Source of the DNA: Bosea sp. AS-1
GTDB taxonomy: Bacteria; Pseudomonadota; Alphaproteobacteria; Rhizobiales; Beijerinckiaceae
Assembly (NCBI RefSeq): GCF_002220095.1
Contig: NZ_CP022372.1
Span: forward strand, 1,584,501-1,648,500
Direction of reading: 5' to 3'
DNA length: 64,000 nt
Under the pieces are notes generated by a model. The model was not told the DNA's origin. It did no database searches and worked only from the letters and a program-made list of their open reading frames with translations. The position numbers were made by a program, and so were the translations under genes. Position 1 is the first letter of the stretch, and every line of letters starts with the position of its first letter. Shown here piece after piece: positions 25,155 to 34,227 of the stretch.

Positions 25155-26162
25155 TCAATAGCGCAGCACGGCTGTGAGACCGGTCCAGCTGGAAGCCAGC
25201 ACGGCCGGGACCTGTGTCGGCGCGTCCTGGAACGCGATTTCCTGCGTGATCAGCGCGTCGAGCCGGTCATCTGCGAGCAGCGCCATCGCCGCTCGGGCGC
25301 GGCGCGCATGGTCCCAGCGGGCGCGGCGTGACGGAGACACGGTTCCCACCTGTGAGGAGACGAGCTGGAGACGCCGTGCATGGAAGGCTCCGCCGAGCGG
25401 AGCAGGCACCGTCCCCTCGCCATACCAGCTCAATTCGACGATCCGCGCCTCGAACCCGGCGCTGGCGATCGCCATGGCGAGCCCGGCGGCGCTGGCGCTG
25501 GCGTGAAAGATGATGTCGGCGTCCCGAGGAGCTGCCTCGGGCGGGGCGAAGCGCAGGCCGAGCGCCTCGGCCACGGCCTGCCGGGACGGCTCGACATCGA
25601 CCAGCGTGACCTCGGCGCCGGGCAGGCGGGCGGCGAGCCAACTGGTGAGTAGGCCGAGAATGCCTCCACCGACGATCACAATCCTGTCACCGGGACCGGA
25701 GCCGGCATCCCAATGTGCATTGAGAGCGGTCTCCATATTGGCGGCGAGGATGGCGCGGCGCGGGGGGATATTGTCGGGAATCGGCACCAGCCAGGCGCGC
25801 GGCGCGACGAAGCATTCCTGATGCGGGTGGAGGCAGAAGACGTGACTGCCAAGGAGGTCGCGTGGACCGGAATCGACGCGACCGACGGCGCAATAGCCGT
25901 ATTTGACGGGGAAAGGGAACGAGCCCTCCTGAAAGGGCGCGCGCATGCGCTCGTATTCGGACTCCGGCACCCGCCCCTCGAAGACGAGCTTTTCGGTGCC
26001 GCGGCTGATGCCGCTCCAGAGAGTAGTGACGAGGCAGTCATCGGGCCCAACAGGCGGCAGGGCGACTGCATTCAGCCGGCATTCACGGGGCGAGGCATAC
26101 CAAAGGGCCAAGGGTTTTGCCCTTGCGTCAGCCGTGGTGGGGGTCTTTAGCTCCCGCGCCAT
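25155..26162 (-). CDS. MDR-family (zinc-type alcohol dehydrogenase-like) oxidoreductase
   Basis: A 335-residue medium-chain dehydrogenase/reductase. The N-terminal GroES-like domain has 'LWSGISRGTEKLVFEGRVP' where zinc enzymes carry a cysteine before the GxxxGTE-like turn, so the catalytic zinc ligand seems lost, as in BchC-like members. The NAD(P)-binding loop is 'IVIVGGGILGLLTSWLAARL' (about residues 180-200), and 'VTLVDVEPSR' ends in an aspartate that favours NAD. The ATG at 26162 is chosen; the frame runs far upstream as a shadow of opgH. First gene of the cassette, diverging from opgH with only 42 bases between starts. Confidence 0.83.
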   Translation of the reverse strand: MARELKTPTTADARAKPLALWYASPRECRLNAVALPPVGPDDCLVTTLWSGISRGTEKLVFEGRVPESEYERMRAPFQEGSFPFPVKYGYCAVGRVDSGPRDLLGSHVFCLHPHQECFVAPRAWLVPIPDNIPPRRAILAANMETALNAHWDAGSGPGDRIVIVGGGILGLLTSWLAARLPGAEVTLVDVEPSRQAVAEALGLRFAPPEAAPRDADIIFHASASAAGLAMAIASAGFEARIVELSWYGEGTVPAPLGGAFHARRLQLVSSQVGTVSPSRRARWDHARRARAAMALLADDRLDALITQEIAFQDAPTQVPAVLASSWTGLTAVLRY

Positions 26163-26204
26163 TGCGATCCGATCCCGTCCGTCCGAGCCCGCCTGCCGTC
26201 GATC

Positions 26205-28061
26205 ATGACCGATACCGTCACGAACCAGCGCCCCGCTCCGACCACGTTCCAGCGGGTGGCGCAAGATGTCGAGCCTCTCGGCCTGACGCCGGCAGGGCTC
26301 CAATCGTCCGCGGCACTGCGAAACCGGCGGCTTCTCATGCTCGCGCTCAATCTCGGCACCCTGGCGGCGCTTCTTGCGGGGCTCGCCCATCTGCTCGGCC
26401 TCGGCGGTTGGAGCCCGGCGGATGTCGTCATCTTCGTCGCCTTCCTTTTCGCTGCACCGTGGACCGTTCTCGGCTTCTGGAACGCGTTCATCGGTCTCTG
26501 GCTGCTTCACGGCCGGCATGACGGCCTGGCCGAGGTCGCACCCTTCGCGGCGGCAGGCGACAGGCCCACTCCGCTGATGCTGCGGACGGCGGTGCTGATG
26601 ACGTTGCGCAACGAGGATCCCGGCCGGGCTTTCAGCCGGCTGAAGGCGGTCAAGCACAGCCTCGACGCGACGGGCGAGGGGGTCTGGTTCGATTATTTCG
26701 TGCTGTCCGATACGAGCGACCCGGCCGTGGCGGCGGCCGAGGAGGCGCTGGCTGCAGCCTGGGCGGCCGAGATCGGCGAGCCGGCGCGCCTGACCTATCG
26801 GCGGCGCGCGGGCAATGCCGGGTTCAAGGCCGGCAATATCCGCGATTTCTGCGAGCACTGGGGCGATCGCTACGAGCTGATGCTGCCGCTCGACGCCGAC
26901 AGCCTTATGGCGGGGGAGACCGTGATCTCGCTCGCCCGGATGATGCAGGCTCATCCGAAGCTGGGCATCCTGCAATCGCTGGTGGTTGGCATGCCCAGCC
27001 GTTCGGCCTTCGCCCGCATCTTCCAGTTCGGCATGCGCCACGGCATGCGGCCTTACACCATGGGCGCGGCCTGGTGGGCGGGTGATTGCGGACCGTTCTG
27101 GGGGCACAACGCCCTGGTGCGGATCGCTCCCTTCCGCGACCATTGCCATCTGCCGGTGCTCCCGGGCGGGCCGCCGCTCGGCGGAGCAGTGATGAGTCAT
27201 GATCAGGTCGAGGCCGTACTGATGCGCCGGGCCGGTTACGAGGTGCGTGTGCTGCCGGTCGAGGGCGGAAGCTGGGAGGAAAATCCGCCGACCATGCTCG
27301 ATTTCGCCAAGCGCGACCTGCGCTGGTGCCTCGGCAATCTGCAGTACCTGAAGCTCCTCGACCTGCCTGCGTTGAAGCCGACGAGCCGCTACCAGCTCAT
27401 CTGGGCGATCCTGATGTTCCTGGGGCTGCCGGCCTGGACGCTGATGATCGCGTTGCTGCCGCTGAAGGTCTTCGAAGATCGTGCGATGCCAGGCTATCCG
27501 ACGGGTTTCGCGGCAGGATTTTATGCGCTGTTCCTTTTGATGCACCTCGCGCCGAAGCTCGCCGGGTTCGTCGACACGCTGCTGACCCAGGGCGGCGTCG
27601 CACGCTATGGTGGCGGCATCCGCTTTCTGGCATCGGCTGCGATCGAGACCGTGTTCGGCTTCCTGCAGAGCGCCGTCACCAGCTTGCGGACGACGCTGTT
27701 CATGGTCGGGCTCGCCTTCGGCCGGGCGCGGATCGGCTGGAATGGGCAGGCGCGTGATGCCCATGCTTTGTCCTTCGCCACCGCGTGGGCCGGGCTCTGG
27801 CCGCATCTTCTGTTCGGTGTCTATCTGTTCGGCACGCTCGCCTGGCTGTCACCGGTCGTGCTGATCTGGTCGCTGCCGCTGACCGTCGGCTATCTGCTGG
27901 CTGTGCCCTTCGCGATGCTGACGGCTCTCCCGGCCGCAGGAACCTGGCTCGCTCGTCACGGTCTCTGCGACATTCCGGAGGATGTTGCTGCGCCGCCGGT
28001 GCTGGCGGCGATCGGTGCGGCCGGGACGGAAGTGCAGCTTTCCCTCGCCATCGCGCAGTGA
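26205..28061 (+). CDS. opgH: Osmoregulated periplasmic glucan glucosyltransferase OpgH (MdoH)
   Basis: A 618-residue inner-membrane GT2 enzyme that polymerises glucose from UDP-glucose into the backbone of periplasmic glucans. Two membrane helices (about residues 45-65 and 75-100) are followed by a cytoplasmic catalytic domain. That domain contains 'VLMTLRNEDPGRAFSRLKAV', 'LMLPLDADSLMAGE' (DxD) and 'RDLRWCLGNLQYLKLL', the Q/RxxRW-type site. Several C-terminal helices complete it. It is shorter than E. coli OpgH (847) at both ends. No opgG accompanies it. The Shine-Dalgarno match is poor. Confidence 0.9.
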   Translation: MTDTVTNQRPAPTTFQRVAQDVEPLGLTPAGLQSSAALRNRRLLMLALNLGTLAALLAGLAHLLGLGGWSPADVVIFVAFLFAAPWTVLGFWNAFIGLWLLHGRHDGLAEVAPFAAAGDRPTPLMLRTAVLMTLRNEDPGRAFSRLKAVKHSLDATGEGVWFDYFVLSDTSDPAVAAAEEALAAAWAAEIGEPARLTYRRRAGNAGFKAGNIRDFCEHWGDRYELMLPLDADSLMAGETVISLARMMQAHPKLGILQSLVVGMPSRSAFARIFQFGMRHGMRPYTMGAAWWAGDCGPFWGHNALVRIAPFRDHCHLPVLPGGPPLGGAVMSHDQVEAVLMRRAGYEVRVLPVEGGSWEENPPTMLDFAKRDLRWCLGNLQYLKLLDLPALKPTSRYQLIWAILMFLGLPAWTLMIALLPLKVFEDRAMPGYPTGFAAGFYALFLLMHLAPKLAGFVDTLLTQGGVARYGGGIRFLASAAIETVFGFLQSAVTSLRTTLFMVGLAFGRARIGWNGQARDAHALSFATAWAGLWPHLLFGVYLFGTLAWLSPVVLIWSLPLTVGYLLAVPFAMLTALPAAGTWLARHGLCDIPEDVAAPPVLAAIGAAGTEVQLSLAIAQ

Positions 28062-28190
28062 GCGTTTCCGCCGGCTCGGCCGCGCCGGGCCGGAACGCAT
28101 CGCCATTGTGTCGCGTTGGGTCATGACGCGGCCGGCTCAGCGCGCTAGCCTGTGCCGATCGTTCTCGACCCAGCCTACCAGGGGCCATTC

Positions 28191-28970
28191 ATGCCGCGCT
28201 TTGCCGCCAACCTCTCGATGATGTTCACCGAGTGGGATTTCCTCGACCGCTTCAAGGCGGCGTCCGAAGCGGGATTCGAGGCCGTCGAATTCCTGTTCCC
28301 TTATGAGCATGCGCCGGAACAGGTCGGGCTGGCCCTGACCGGCGGCGAGTTGGAGCAGGCATTGTTCAACCTGCCGCCGGGCAATTGGACGGGGGGTGAG
28401 CGCGGCATGGCGGCGCTGGCTGGCAGGGAGGATGAATTCAAGGCCTCCGTCGATACCGCGCTGGCCTATGTCCATGAGACCGGCGTCAAGCGCCTGCACA
28501 TGATGGCGGGGCTGGCCGACCCCGACGACCCGGTGGCGCAGAAGACCTACCGTACTTCCATCGCCTATGCCGCGGATCGGCTCGGCGAGCACGGCATCGA
28601 CCTCCTGCTCGAGCCGATCAACGGCAAGGACATGCCGGGCTATTTCCTCAACGATTTCGACCGGGCCGCCGCCTATGTGCGCGAATCCGGGCGGCCGAAC
28701 GTCAAGCTGCAGTTCGACATGTATCACTGCGAGCTGATCCACGGCGATGTCTCCGGCAAGCTCAAGGCGCTCTATCCCCTCGTCGGCCACGTCCAGATCG
28801 CCCGCGCCAACGGCCGGCATGAGCCGGACGCTTCCGGCCCCGATTATCCGCGACTCTTCGCCGAACTCGACGCGCTCGGCTATGGCGGCTTCGTCGGCTG
28901 TGAATACAGGCCGGCGCACGGCACGCTGGAAGGGCTCGGCTGGTTTGCACCCTGGCGGAAGCCACTCTGA
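28191..28970 (+). CDS. hyi: Hydroxypyruvate isomerase (TIM-barrel, Hyi-like)
   Basis: A 259-residue xylose-isomerase-like TIM barrel. It starts 'MPRFAANLSMMFTEWDFLDRF' and has the metal-ligand blocks 'LLLEPINGKDMPGYFLNDF', 'VKLQFDMYHCELIHGD' and 'GFVGCEYRPAHGTLEGLGW'. Hyi interconverts hydroxypyruvate and tartronate semialdehyde in glyoxylate metabolism. The ATG at 28191, with AGGGG upstream, gives the family's usual length; a GTG at 28152 would add 13 residues. Its stop shares a base with the glucokinase start. Confidence 0.88.
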   Translation: MPRFAANLSMMFTEWDFLDRFKAASEAGFEAVEFLFPYEHAPEQVGLALTGGELEQALFNLPPGNWTGGERGMAALAGREDEFKASVDTALAYVHETGVKRLHMMAGLADPDDPVAQKTYRTSIAYAADRLGEHGIDLLLEPINGKDMPGYFLNDFDRAAAYVRESGRPNVKLQFDMYHCELIHGDVSGKLKALYPLVGHVQIARANGRHEPDASGPDYPRLFAELDALGYGGFVGCEYRPAHGTLEGLGWFAPWRKPL

Positions 28971-29974
28971 TGCGACCGCCTTCCATCAGCTATCCTGTTC
29001 TGCTTGCCGATATAGGCGGCACGAATTGCCGTCTCTCGATGGTGGCGGATCCGGAGAGCCCGCACCACTCCGTGGCGCGGATCGGGACCGGGAGCTTCGC
29101 GACGCCGGAAGCTGCCTTCGAGAGTGTCATCGCCGAACTGCCGGAGCGGCCGCGCTCGGCGATCCTCGCCGTGGCCGGGCCGCTCGATGGGCGCAGGGCG
29201 CAGCTGACCAATGCGAGCTGGGATTTCGACGGGCCACGAATCGCCGAAGCCCTGAAGTTCAACCAAGGGCTCCTGGTCAATGATTTCGAGGCTTTGGCGG
29301 CGTCTCTCGCCGTACTGAACCCGACCGATGTCGAGAGCCTGGTCGAGGGCGAGCCAGAGCCGGAAGGGGTGAAGCTCGTGCTCGGCCCAGGAACGGGGTT
29401 CGGCGCCTCGGCCCTGCTGACGCGGGGCGAGCGTGGTTTCCTGATTCCGACCGAGGCGGGGCATATCGGCATCGGCCCGGAGGATCCGGCCGAGCATAGG
29501 ATCTGGCCGGCGCTGACCGCGGGGCTGCCGCGCCTCACCGTCGAACACCTGCTCAGCGGTGACGGGCTGGTGCGCCTTCATCGCGCAGTGGCCACGACCT
29601 CCGGCATGGCGGAGGCCGATGTCAGCGCTGCCGATATCAGCCGGCTCGCACTCGACGGAAATCCCGCCGCGCTGATGACGGTGGTCTGCTTCTGGCGCCT
29701 GCTGGCGCGTGTCGCCGGCGATCTCGCGCTCGCCTTCAAGGCGACGGGCGGCGTCTTCATCGCAGGCGGCATCGCGCCGAAGCTGTTGCCGCTGGCGGAT
29801 CGCCCGACCGTCAAGGCGGTCTTTGCCGGCAAGCCGCCGATGGAGGATCTGGCGGCGCGGTTCGCCCTGCACATCATCACGGCGCAGGATGCTGCCGAGC
29901 AGGGGCTCGCCGCGATCGCGGCCAATCTGCCGCGCTTTGGTCTCGACGATCCGAAGCGGTTGTGGTTTGGCTGA
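28970..29974 (+). CDS. glk: Glucokinase (Glk family)
   Basis: A 334-residue ROK/hexokinase-fold glucokinase that phosphorylates glucose with ATP. Visible motifs are the phosphate-1 loop 'LLADIGGTNCRLSMV', the sugar-binding 'VNDFEALAAS', 'LGPGTGFGAS', 'IPTEAGHIGIGPED' and a late adenosine motif 'GVFIAGGIAPKLLP'. The length suits the proteobacterial Glk family. It is coupled to hyi by a TGATG overlap. Confidence 0.92.
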   Translation: MRPPSISYPVLLADIGGTNCRLSMVADPESPHHSVARIGTGSFATPEAAFESVIAELPERPRSAILAVAGPLDGRRAQLTNASWDFDGPRIAEALKFNQGLLVNDFEALAASLAVLNPTDVESLVEGEPEPEGVKLVLGPGTGFGASALLTRGERGFLIPTEAGHIGIGPEDPAEHRIWPALTAGLPRLTVEHLLSGDGLVRLHRAVATTSGMAEADVSAADISRLALDGNPAALMTVVCFWRLLARVAGDLALAFKATGGVFIAGGIAPKLLPLADRPTVKAVFAGKPPMEDLAARFALHIITAQDAAEQGLAAIAANLPRFGLDDPKRLWFG

Positions 29975-30018
29975 GCGGGCTTCCCTAGCCCCGCCCACCT
30001 GAAGACCGTCAAGCGCGC

Positions 30019-31068
30019 GTGCAGCCCATCCATTCCATCCAAGTTCTGCGCGCGCTCGCGGCTTTCATGGTCGCCGTGCACCATGTCCAGCCCGATGCCG
30101 CCATCGTGGCAATGCATGCAGGGCTGTCCTTCTCCCGCAGCGATATCCTGCCCTGGATGGCCGGCGTCGACATCTTCTTCGTCGTCTCCGGTTTCATCAT
30201 GGTCCACGCCTCGCAGGATCTGTTCGGGCGGGTAGGCGCGGCGCCGACCTTCCTGAAGCGGCGTCTCGCGCGCATCGTGCCGCTTTATTGGGGAATGACG
30301 ACGCTGTTCCTGCTCGTCGGCTTCGCCGCACCCGCCGCTCTCAATTCCGGCGTACCGAGCCTCGGCCAGATCCTCGCCTCCTATCTGTTCTGGCCGGCCG
30401 TTTCGACGCAGGGCGTGGTCCAGCCGGTCTATTCATTGGGCTGGACCCTGAACTACGAGATGCTGTTCTACGCCCTGTTCGCGGTGGGTCTCCTGCTGCC
30501 GAGGCGCTGGACCTTGCCGGCGGTGACGCTGGCGCTGGCGGGGCTGGTCGGTGCGGAAAGCATGGGCGGCCCGCTCCCTCTGCCTTTCGGATTCTGGGGG
30601 CAGCCGATCGTGCTCGAATTCGCGGCCGGCATGGGCATCGCCGTGCTGCGGAAGAAGGGGTTTCGCCTGCATGGCGCGCTGCGGGTCGCCGTGGCAGCCT
30701 GCGGCGTCGCCGTGCTCTTCGCAGCGGCGCATGGATGGGACACGGAAGGGACATGGAGCGTCGTGCTCTGGCGCGGCAGTGCTGCCGTTCTGCTGGTGCT
30801 GGCGGCCGCTTGCGGGCGGGAGAGAACCGTGCCTCCCGCGTTTCCGATCCGGGCCTTGGCGGCGGTTGGCGACGCCTCCTATGCCCTTTATCTCGTCCAC
30901 CCCTTCGTGATCCGGGGGCTGCGCGAGGTCGTGCTCAGGACCGGACTCGCCTCGCCGGGGCTCTACATCGTGCTCGCGCTTGGCGGAGCCGTCCTGGCGG
31001 CGGTACTGCTCTATCGCTATTTCGAGAGGCCGGCGACGCGGTTGCTGCGGCGTTGGCTCGGGAGCTGA
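30019..31068 (+). CDS. Acyltransferase-3 family membrane protein (OafA/ExoZ-like)
   Basis: A 349-residue protein with about ten membrane helices. The family signature lies near the N-terminus: 'IHSIQVLRALAAFMVAVHHV' with the catalytic-type histidine, then 'GVDIFFVVSGFIMVHA'. These enzymes O-acetylate or otherwise acylate surface polysaccharides or lipids at the periplasmic face. The target is unknown. The start is a GTG 45 bases after glk. It ends immediately next to the stop codon of the convergent small gene (31068/31069). Confidence 0.87.
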   Translation: MQPIHSIQVLRALAAFMVAVHHVQPDAAIVAMHAGLSFSRSDILPWMAGVDIFFVVSGFIMVHASQDLFGRVGAAPTFLKRRLARIVPLYWGMTTLFLLVGFAAPAALNSGVPSLGQILASYLFWPAVSTQGVVQPVYSLGWTLNYEMLFYALFAVGLLLPRRWTLPAVTLALAGLVGAESMGGPLPLPFGFWGQPIVLEFAAGMGIAVLRKKGFRLHGALRVAVAACGVAVLFAAAHGWDTEGTWSVVLWRGSAAVLLVLAAACGRERTVPPAFPIRALAAVGDASYALYLVHPFVIRGLREVVLRTGLASPGLYIVLALGGAVLAAVLLYRYFERPATRLLRRWLGS

Positions 31069-31413
31069 TCAGCTCAGCTTCATGCCCTTGAGCGACTGGC
31101 CGACCACGCCGCCATCCTTGCGCCGCTGGGCGCGCTTCGACTTGATCGTCTCGACATGTTCGGGCTGCGGGTAATAGCCGCGCTCCATGATCTCGAGCGA
31201 ATACTCCTCGTAGGTCAGGCCAAGCGCTTCGGCGTTCTCCTGACGGCGCAGGGCGATGTCGCGCGGCTTTTTCCAGGCTCGGCGATGGGCGAAGCGCCAG
31301 TCGAAATAGCGGCCGATCTGGCCCTTACCCGTTTCCGAGCGCGGCTTGCGATCCTTCAGTGACGGTCCGCCGTTATGGCCGATTCCGATGGGGCGCGGGC
31401 GAACTGACGGCAT
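31069..31413 (-). CDS. Small basic 'IGHNGGP' protein of unknown function
   Basis: A 114-residue, Arg/Lys-rich protein that I cannot assign. It contains 'IGIGHNGGPSL' near residue 10, a motif I recall as recurring in many small Rhizobiales proteins, followed by 'RRAWKKPRDIALRRQENAEALGLTYEEYSLEIMERG'. The basic helix-rich composition would suit nucleic-acid binding, but that is only inference. The ribosome site is weak. It diverges from the ABC-F gene. Confidence 0.68.
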   Translation of the reverse strand: MPSVRPRPIGIGHNGGPSLKDRKPRSETGKGQIGRYFDWRFAHRRAWKKPRDIALRRQENAEALGLTYEEYSLEIMERGYYPQPEHVETIKSKRAQRRKDGGVVGQSLKGMKLS

Positions 31414-31546
31414 GGCTGGCTTTCGATGCGAAGCAAGCCCTCACGATAAGGGCCTCGTTTCGACAAGCAAGCGACGGGCCATGCCCGGCAGGCGTGACAG
31501 CGAAGCCTTCGCGGTCTATCCCGCTCGCGAGTTCACAGGACAGATC

Positions 31547-33358
31547 ATGGCCCCCTTGCTGCATCTGCGCGACGTCGCGCTCACTTTTGGCGGACAGCCG
31601 CTGCTCGAAGCGGCCGAGATCGCGGTCTCGGCCGGCGAGCGCGTCTGCCTCGTCGGGCGCAACGGTTCGGGCAAGTCGACCCTGCTCAAGATTGCGGCAG
31701 GTCTGGTCGAGCCGGATCATGCCGAGCGTTTCGTGCAGCCCGGCGCGACCATTCGCTATCTGCCGCAGGAGCCGGATTTCTCCGGCTACGCCACGACGCT
31801 CGCCTATGTCGAGGCAGGGCTCGGACCAGGCGACGATGCCTATCGCGCGCAGTATCTGCTGAACGAACTGGGCCTGACCGGCAACGAAAACCCCGCCTCG
31901 ATGTCGGGCGGAGAGGGGCGTCGGGCGGCGCTGGCGCGGGTGCTCGCACCGGAGCCGGATATCCTGCTCCTCGACGAGCCGACCAACCATCTCGACCTGC
32001 CGGTGATCGAATGGCTTGAGCAGGAGCTGAAGTCGTTGCGCTCGGCCATGGTGCTGATCAGCCACGACCGGCGCTTCCTCACTTCGCTGTCACGGGCCAC
32101 CGTCTGGCTCGACCGCGGTGTGACACGGCGGATGGAGAAGGGGTTCGGGGAGTTCGAGGCCTGGCGGGACGAGGTGCTCGCCCAGGAGGAACTGGAGCGC
32201 CACAAGCTCGACCGCAAGATCGCCCGCGAGGAGGACTGGCTGCGCTACGGCGTCAGCGCGCGGCGCACGCGTAACCAGCGCCGACTCGGCGAGCTGCATG
32301 CCCTGCGCGAGCAGCGTCGCACAGCCCGCTCCGCGACCGGTAACGTGAAGCTGGAGGCGAGCGAGGCGCAGACCTCCGGCAAGCTCGTCATCGAGGCCGT
32401 GAACGTCTCGAAAGCCTATGGCGACAATGTCGTGGTCAAGAACCTGTCGCTCAGGGTGGCACGTGGCGACCGGATCGGCATCGTCGGGCCGAACGGCGCC
32501 GGCAAGACCACGTTGATCAACCTGCTGACCGGCGGACTCGAACCCGATTCCGGCACGGTGAAGCTCGGCACGGCGCTGGAGATGGTGACGCTCGACCAGC
32601 GCCGCGAAAGCCTCGATCCGGCGACGCCCTTGGGCGACGCGCTGACCGGCGGCGGCTCGGATCAGGTCATGGTCGGTGGCCAGCCGCGCCATGTCGTCTC
32701 CTACATGAAGGACTTCCTGTTCCAGCCGCTGCAGCGCGGCACGGCAGTCGGCGCGCTCTCGGGTGGCGAGCGCGGGCGGCTGATGCTGGCACGCGCGCTG
32801 GCGAAGCCTTCGAACCTGCTCGTGCTGGACGAGCCGACCAACGACCTCGACCTCGAAACGCTCGACCTGCTGCAGGAGCTGCTGGCGGATTACCAGGGCA
32901 CGGTGCTGCTGGTCAGCCATGATCGCGATTTCCTCGACCGGGTCGTCTCGGCGGTGCTGATCTCGGATGGCGACGGTGTCTGGACAGAGTTCGCCGGCGG
33001 CTATTCCGACATGCTGGCGCAGCGCGGGCGTGGCGTCGGTGCGAAGGCGAGGGCGGTGGAGAAGGCGCCAGTGTCGACGCCCAGATTGGCTCCGTCGACG
33101 GCGCCTGCCGCCTCGGCCGCGAAGCGCAAGCTCTCCTTCAACGAGAAGCATGCGCTCGAAACCCTGCCGAAGAAGATCGAGGCGCTGCAGGCCGAGGCCG
33201 GGAAGCTGAATGCAGCCGTCGCGGGCGACCTCTATACGCGCGACCCGAAGCTCTTCGCCAAGGCTACGGCACGGCTGGAAGAGGTCGCGCGCGAGATAGG
33301 GGAAGCGGAAGAGCGCTGGCTGGAGCTCGAGATGCTGCGCGAGGAAATCGGGGCGTAG
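31547..33358 (+). CDS. ABC-F protein, Uup-like
   Basis: A 603-residue soluble protein with two ABC ATPase domains and no membrane part. Walker A motifs are 'LVGRNGSGKSTLLK' and 'IVGPNGAGKTTLIN'. Signatures are 'MSGGEGRRAALARVL' and 'LSGGERGRLMLARAL', and Walker B regions end in 'DEPTNHLDL' and 'DEPTNDLDL'. The inter-domain linker (about residues 225-275) is charged. A C-terminal helical hairpin after an Ala/Pro linker (about 515-603) matches Uup, which acts on ribosomes or branched DNA. The ATG at 31547 with AGGA upstream is the clear start. Confidence 0.9.
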   Translation: MAPLLHLRDVALTFGGQPLLEAAEIAVSAGERVCLVGRNGSGKSTLLKIAAGLVEPDHAERFVQPGATIRYLPQEPDFSGYATTLAYVEAGLGPGDDAYRAQYLLNELGLTGNENPASMSGGEGRRAALARVLAPEPDILLLDEPTNHLDLPVIEWLEQELKSLRSAMVLISHDRRFLTSLSRATVWLDRGVTRRMEKGFGEFEAWRDEVLAQEELERHKLDRKIAREEDWLRYGVSARRTRNQRRLGELHALREQRRTARSATGNVKLEASEAQTSGKLVIEAVNVSKAYGDNVVVKNLSLRVARGDRIGIVGPNGAGKTTLINLLTGGLEPDSGTVKLGTALEMVTLDQRRESLDPATPLGDALTGGGSDQVMVGGQPRHVVSYMKDFLFQPLQRGTAVGALSGGERGRLMLARALAKPSNLLVLDEPTNDLDLETLDLLQELLADYQGTVLLVSHDRDFLDRVVSAVLISDGDGVWTEFAGGYSDMLAQRGRGVGAKARAVEKAPVSTPRLAPSTAPAASAAKRKLSFNEKHALETLPKKIEALQAEAGKLNAAVAGDLYTRDPKLFAKATARLEEVAREIGEAEERWLELEMLREEIGA

Positions 33359-33471
33359 AGCACCGGCGAGGCGGCCCAGACGATTTCCGTATCGGCCTGC
33401 GCGCAAAAGCGCATTTACCGACTCGCCCAATCGCTTCAAACATCGCGCAATCGAGATCACGAGGAACGATC

Positions 33472-34218
33472 ATGAGACTCAAGGGCAAGACGGCACTGGT
33501 GACCGGCGCTGCGCAGGGCTTCGGCTTCGGCATCGCAGAGACCTTCGTGCGCGAGGGGGCGCGCGTCGCAGTGCTCGACATCAACGGTGACAAGGCGAAG
33601 GAAGCGGCCAAGGCCATCGGCCGCAAGGCCTTCGCCGTGACCTGCGACGTCGGCAAGGCCAAGAGCGTCGACAAGGCCGTCGAGAAGATCCTCGCCAAGG
33701 TCGGGCGGCTCGACATCGTCGTGAACAACGCCGGCACCACTCATCGCAACAAGCCGATGACCGAGGTAACCGAGGAGGAGTTCGATCGGATCTTCGCGGT
33801 CAACGTGAAGTCGATCTACCTGATGGCGCGGGCGACGGTGCCGCATTTTCGCGAACATGGCGGCGGCGTCATTCTCAATATCGGCTCGACGGCCGGCCTG
33901 CGTCCGCGTCCGGGCCTGACCTGGTACAACGGCTCGAAGGGGGCGGCGAACCTGATCTCGCAGTCGATGGCGGTCGAGCTCGCGCCCGACAAGATCCGCG
34001 TCAACGCCATCGCGCCCGTGGCTGGCGAGACGCCGCTGCTCGCCACCTTCATGGGTGAAGACACACCGGAGCGTCGCAAGGCCTTCACCTCGACCATTCC
34101 GTGGGGCCGCTTCTCGACGCCTCAGGACATCGCCAATGCAGCCCTCTTCCTCTGCTCGGACGAGGCGGACATGGTGACGGGCAGCGTGCTCGCCGTCGAT
34201 GGCGGTCGCTGCATCTGA
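33472..34218 (+). CDS. Short-chain dehydrogenase/reductase (SDR)
   Basis: A 248-residue classical SDR. It has the cofactor loop 'ALVTGAAQGFGFGIAETF', 'VLDINGD' with an aspartate favouring NAD, 'IVVNNAGTTHRNKPM', the catalytic triad serine in 'NIGSTAGLRPRPG', and Y-x3-K in 'LTWYNGSKGAANLIS'. The C-terminal 'GSVLAVDGGRCI' is typical. The substrate is unknown; 3-oxoacyl or sugar alcohols are common for such proteins. The 113 bases upstream show nothing I can name. Confidence 0.9.
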   Translation: MRLKGKTALVTGAAQGFGFGIAETFVREGARVAVLDINGDKAKEAAKAIGRKAFAVTCDVGKAKSVDKAVEKILAKVGRLDIVVNNAGTTHRNKPMTEVTEEEFDRIFAVNVKSIYLMARATVPHFREHGGGVILNIGSTAGLRPRPGLTWYNGSKGAANLISQSMAVELAPDKIRVNAIAPVAGETPLLATFMGEDTPERRKAFTSTIPWGRFSTPQDIANAALFLCSDEADMVTGSVLAVDGGRCI

Positions 34219-34227
34219 ACCGGTAAG

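Noticed and set aside
26163..27806. Upstream extension of the dehydrogenase frame to 883 residues
   Set aside because: The extra N-terminal part is antisense to opgH, is His/Arg/Gln-rich, and precedes the normal start of the MDR fold.
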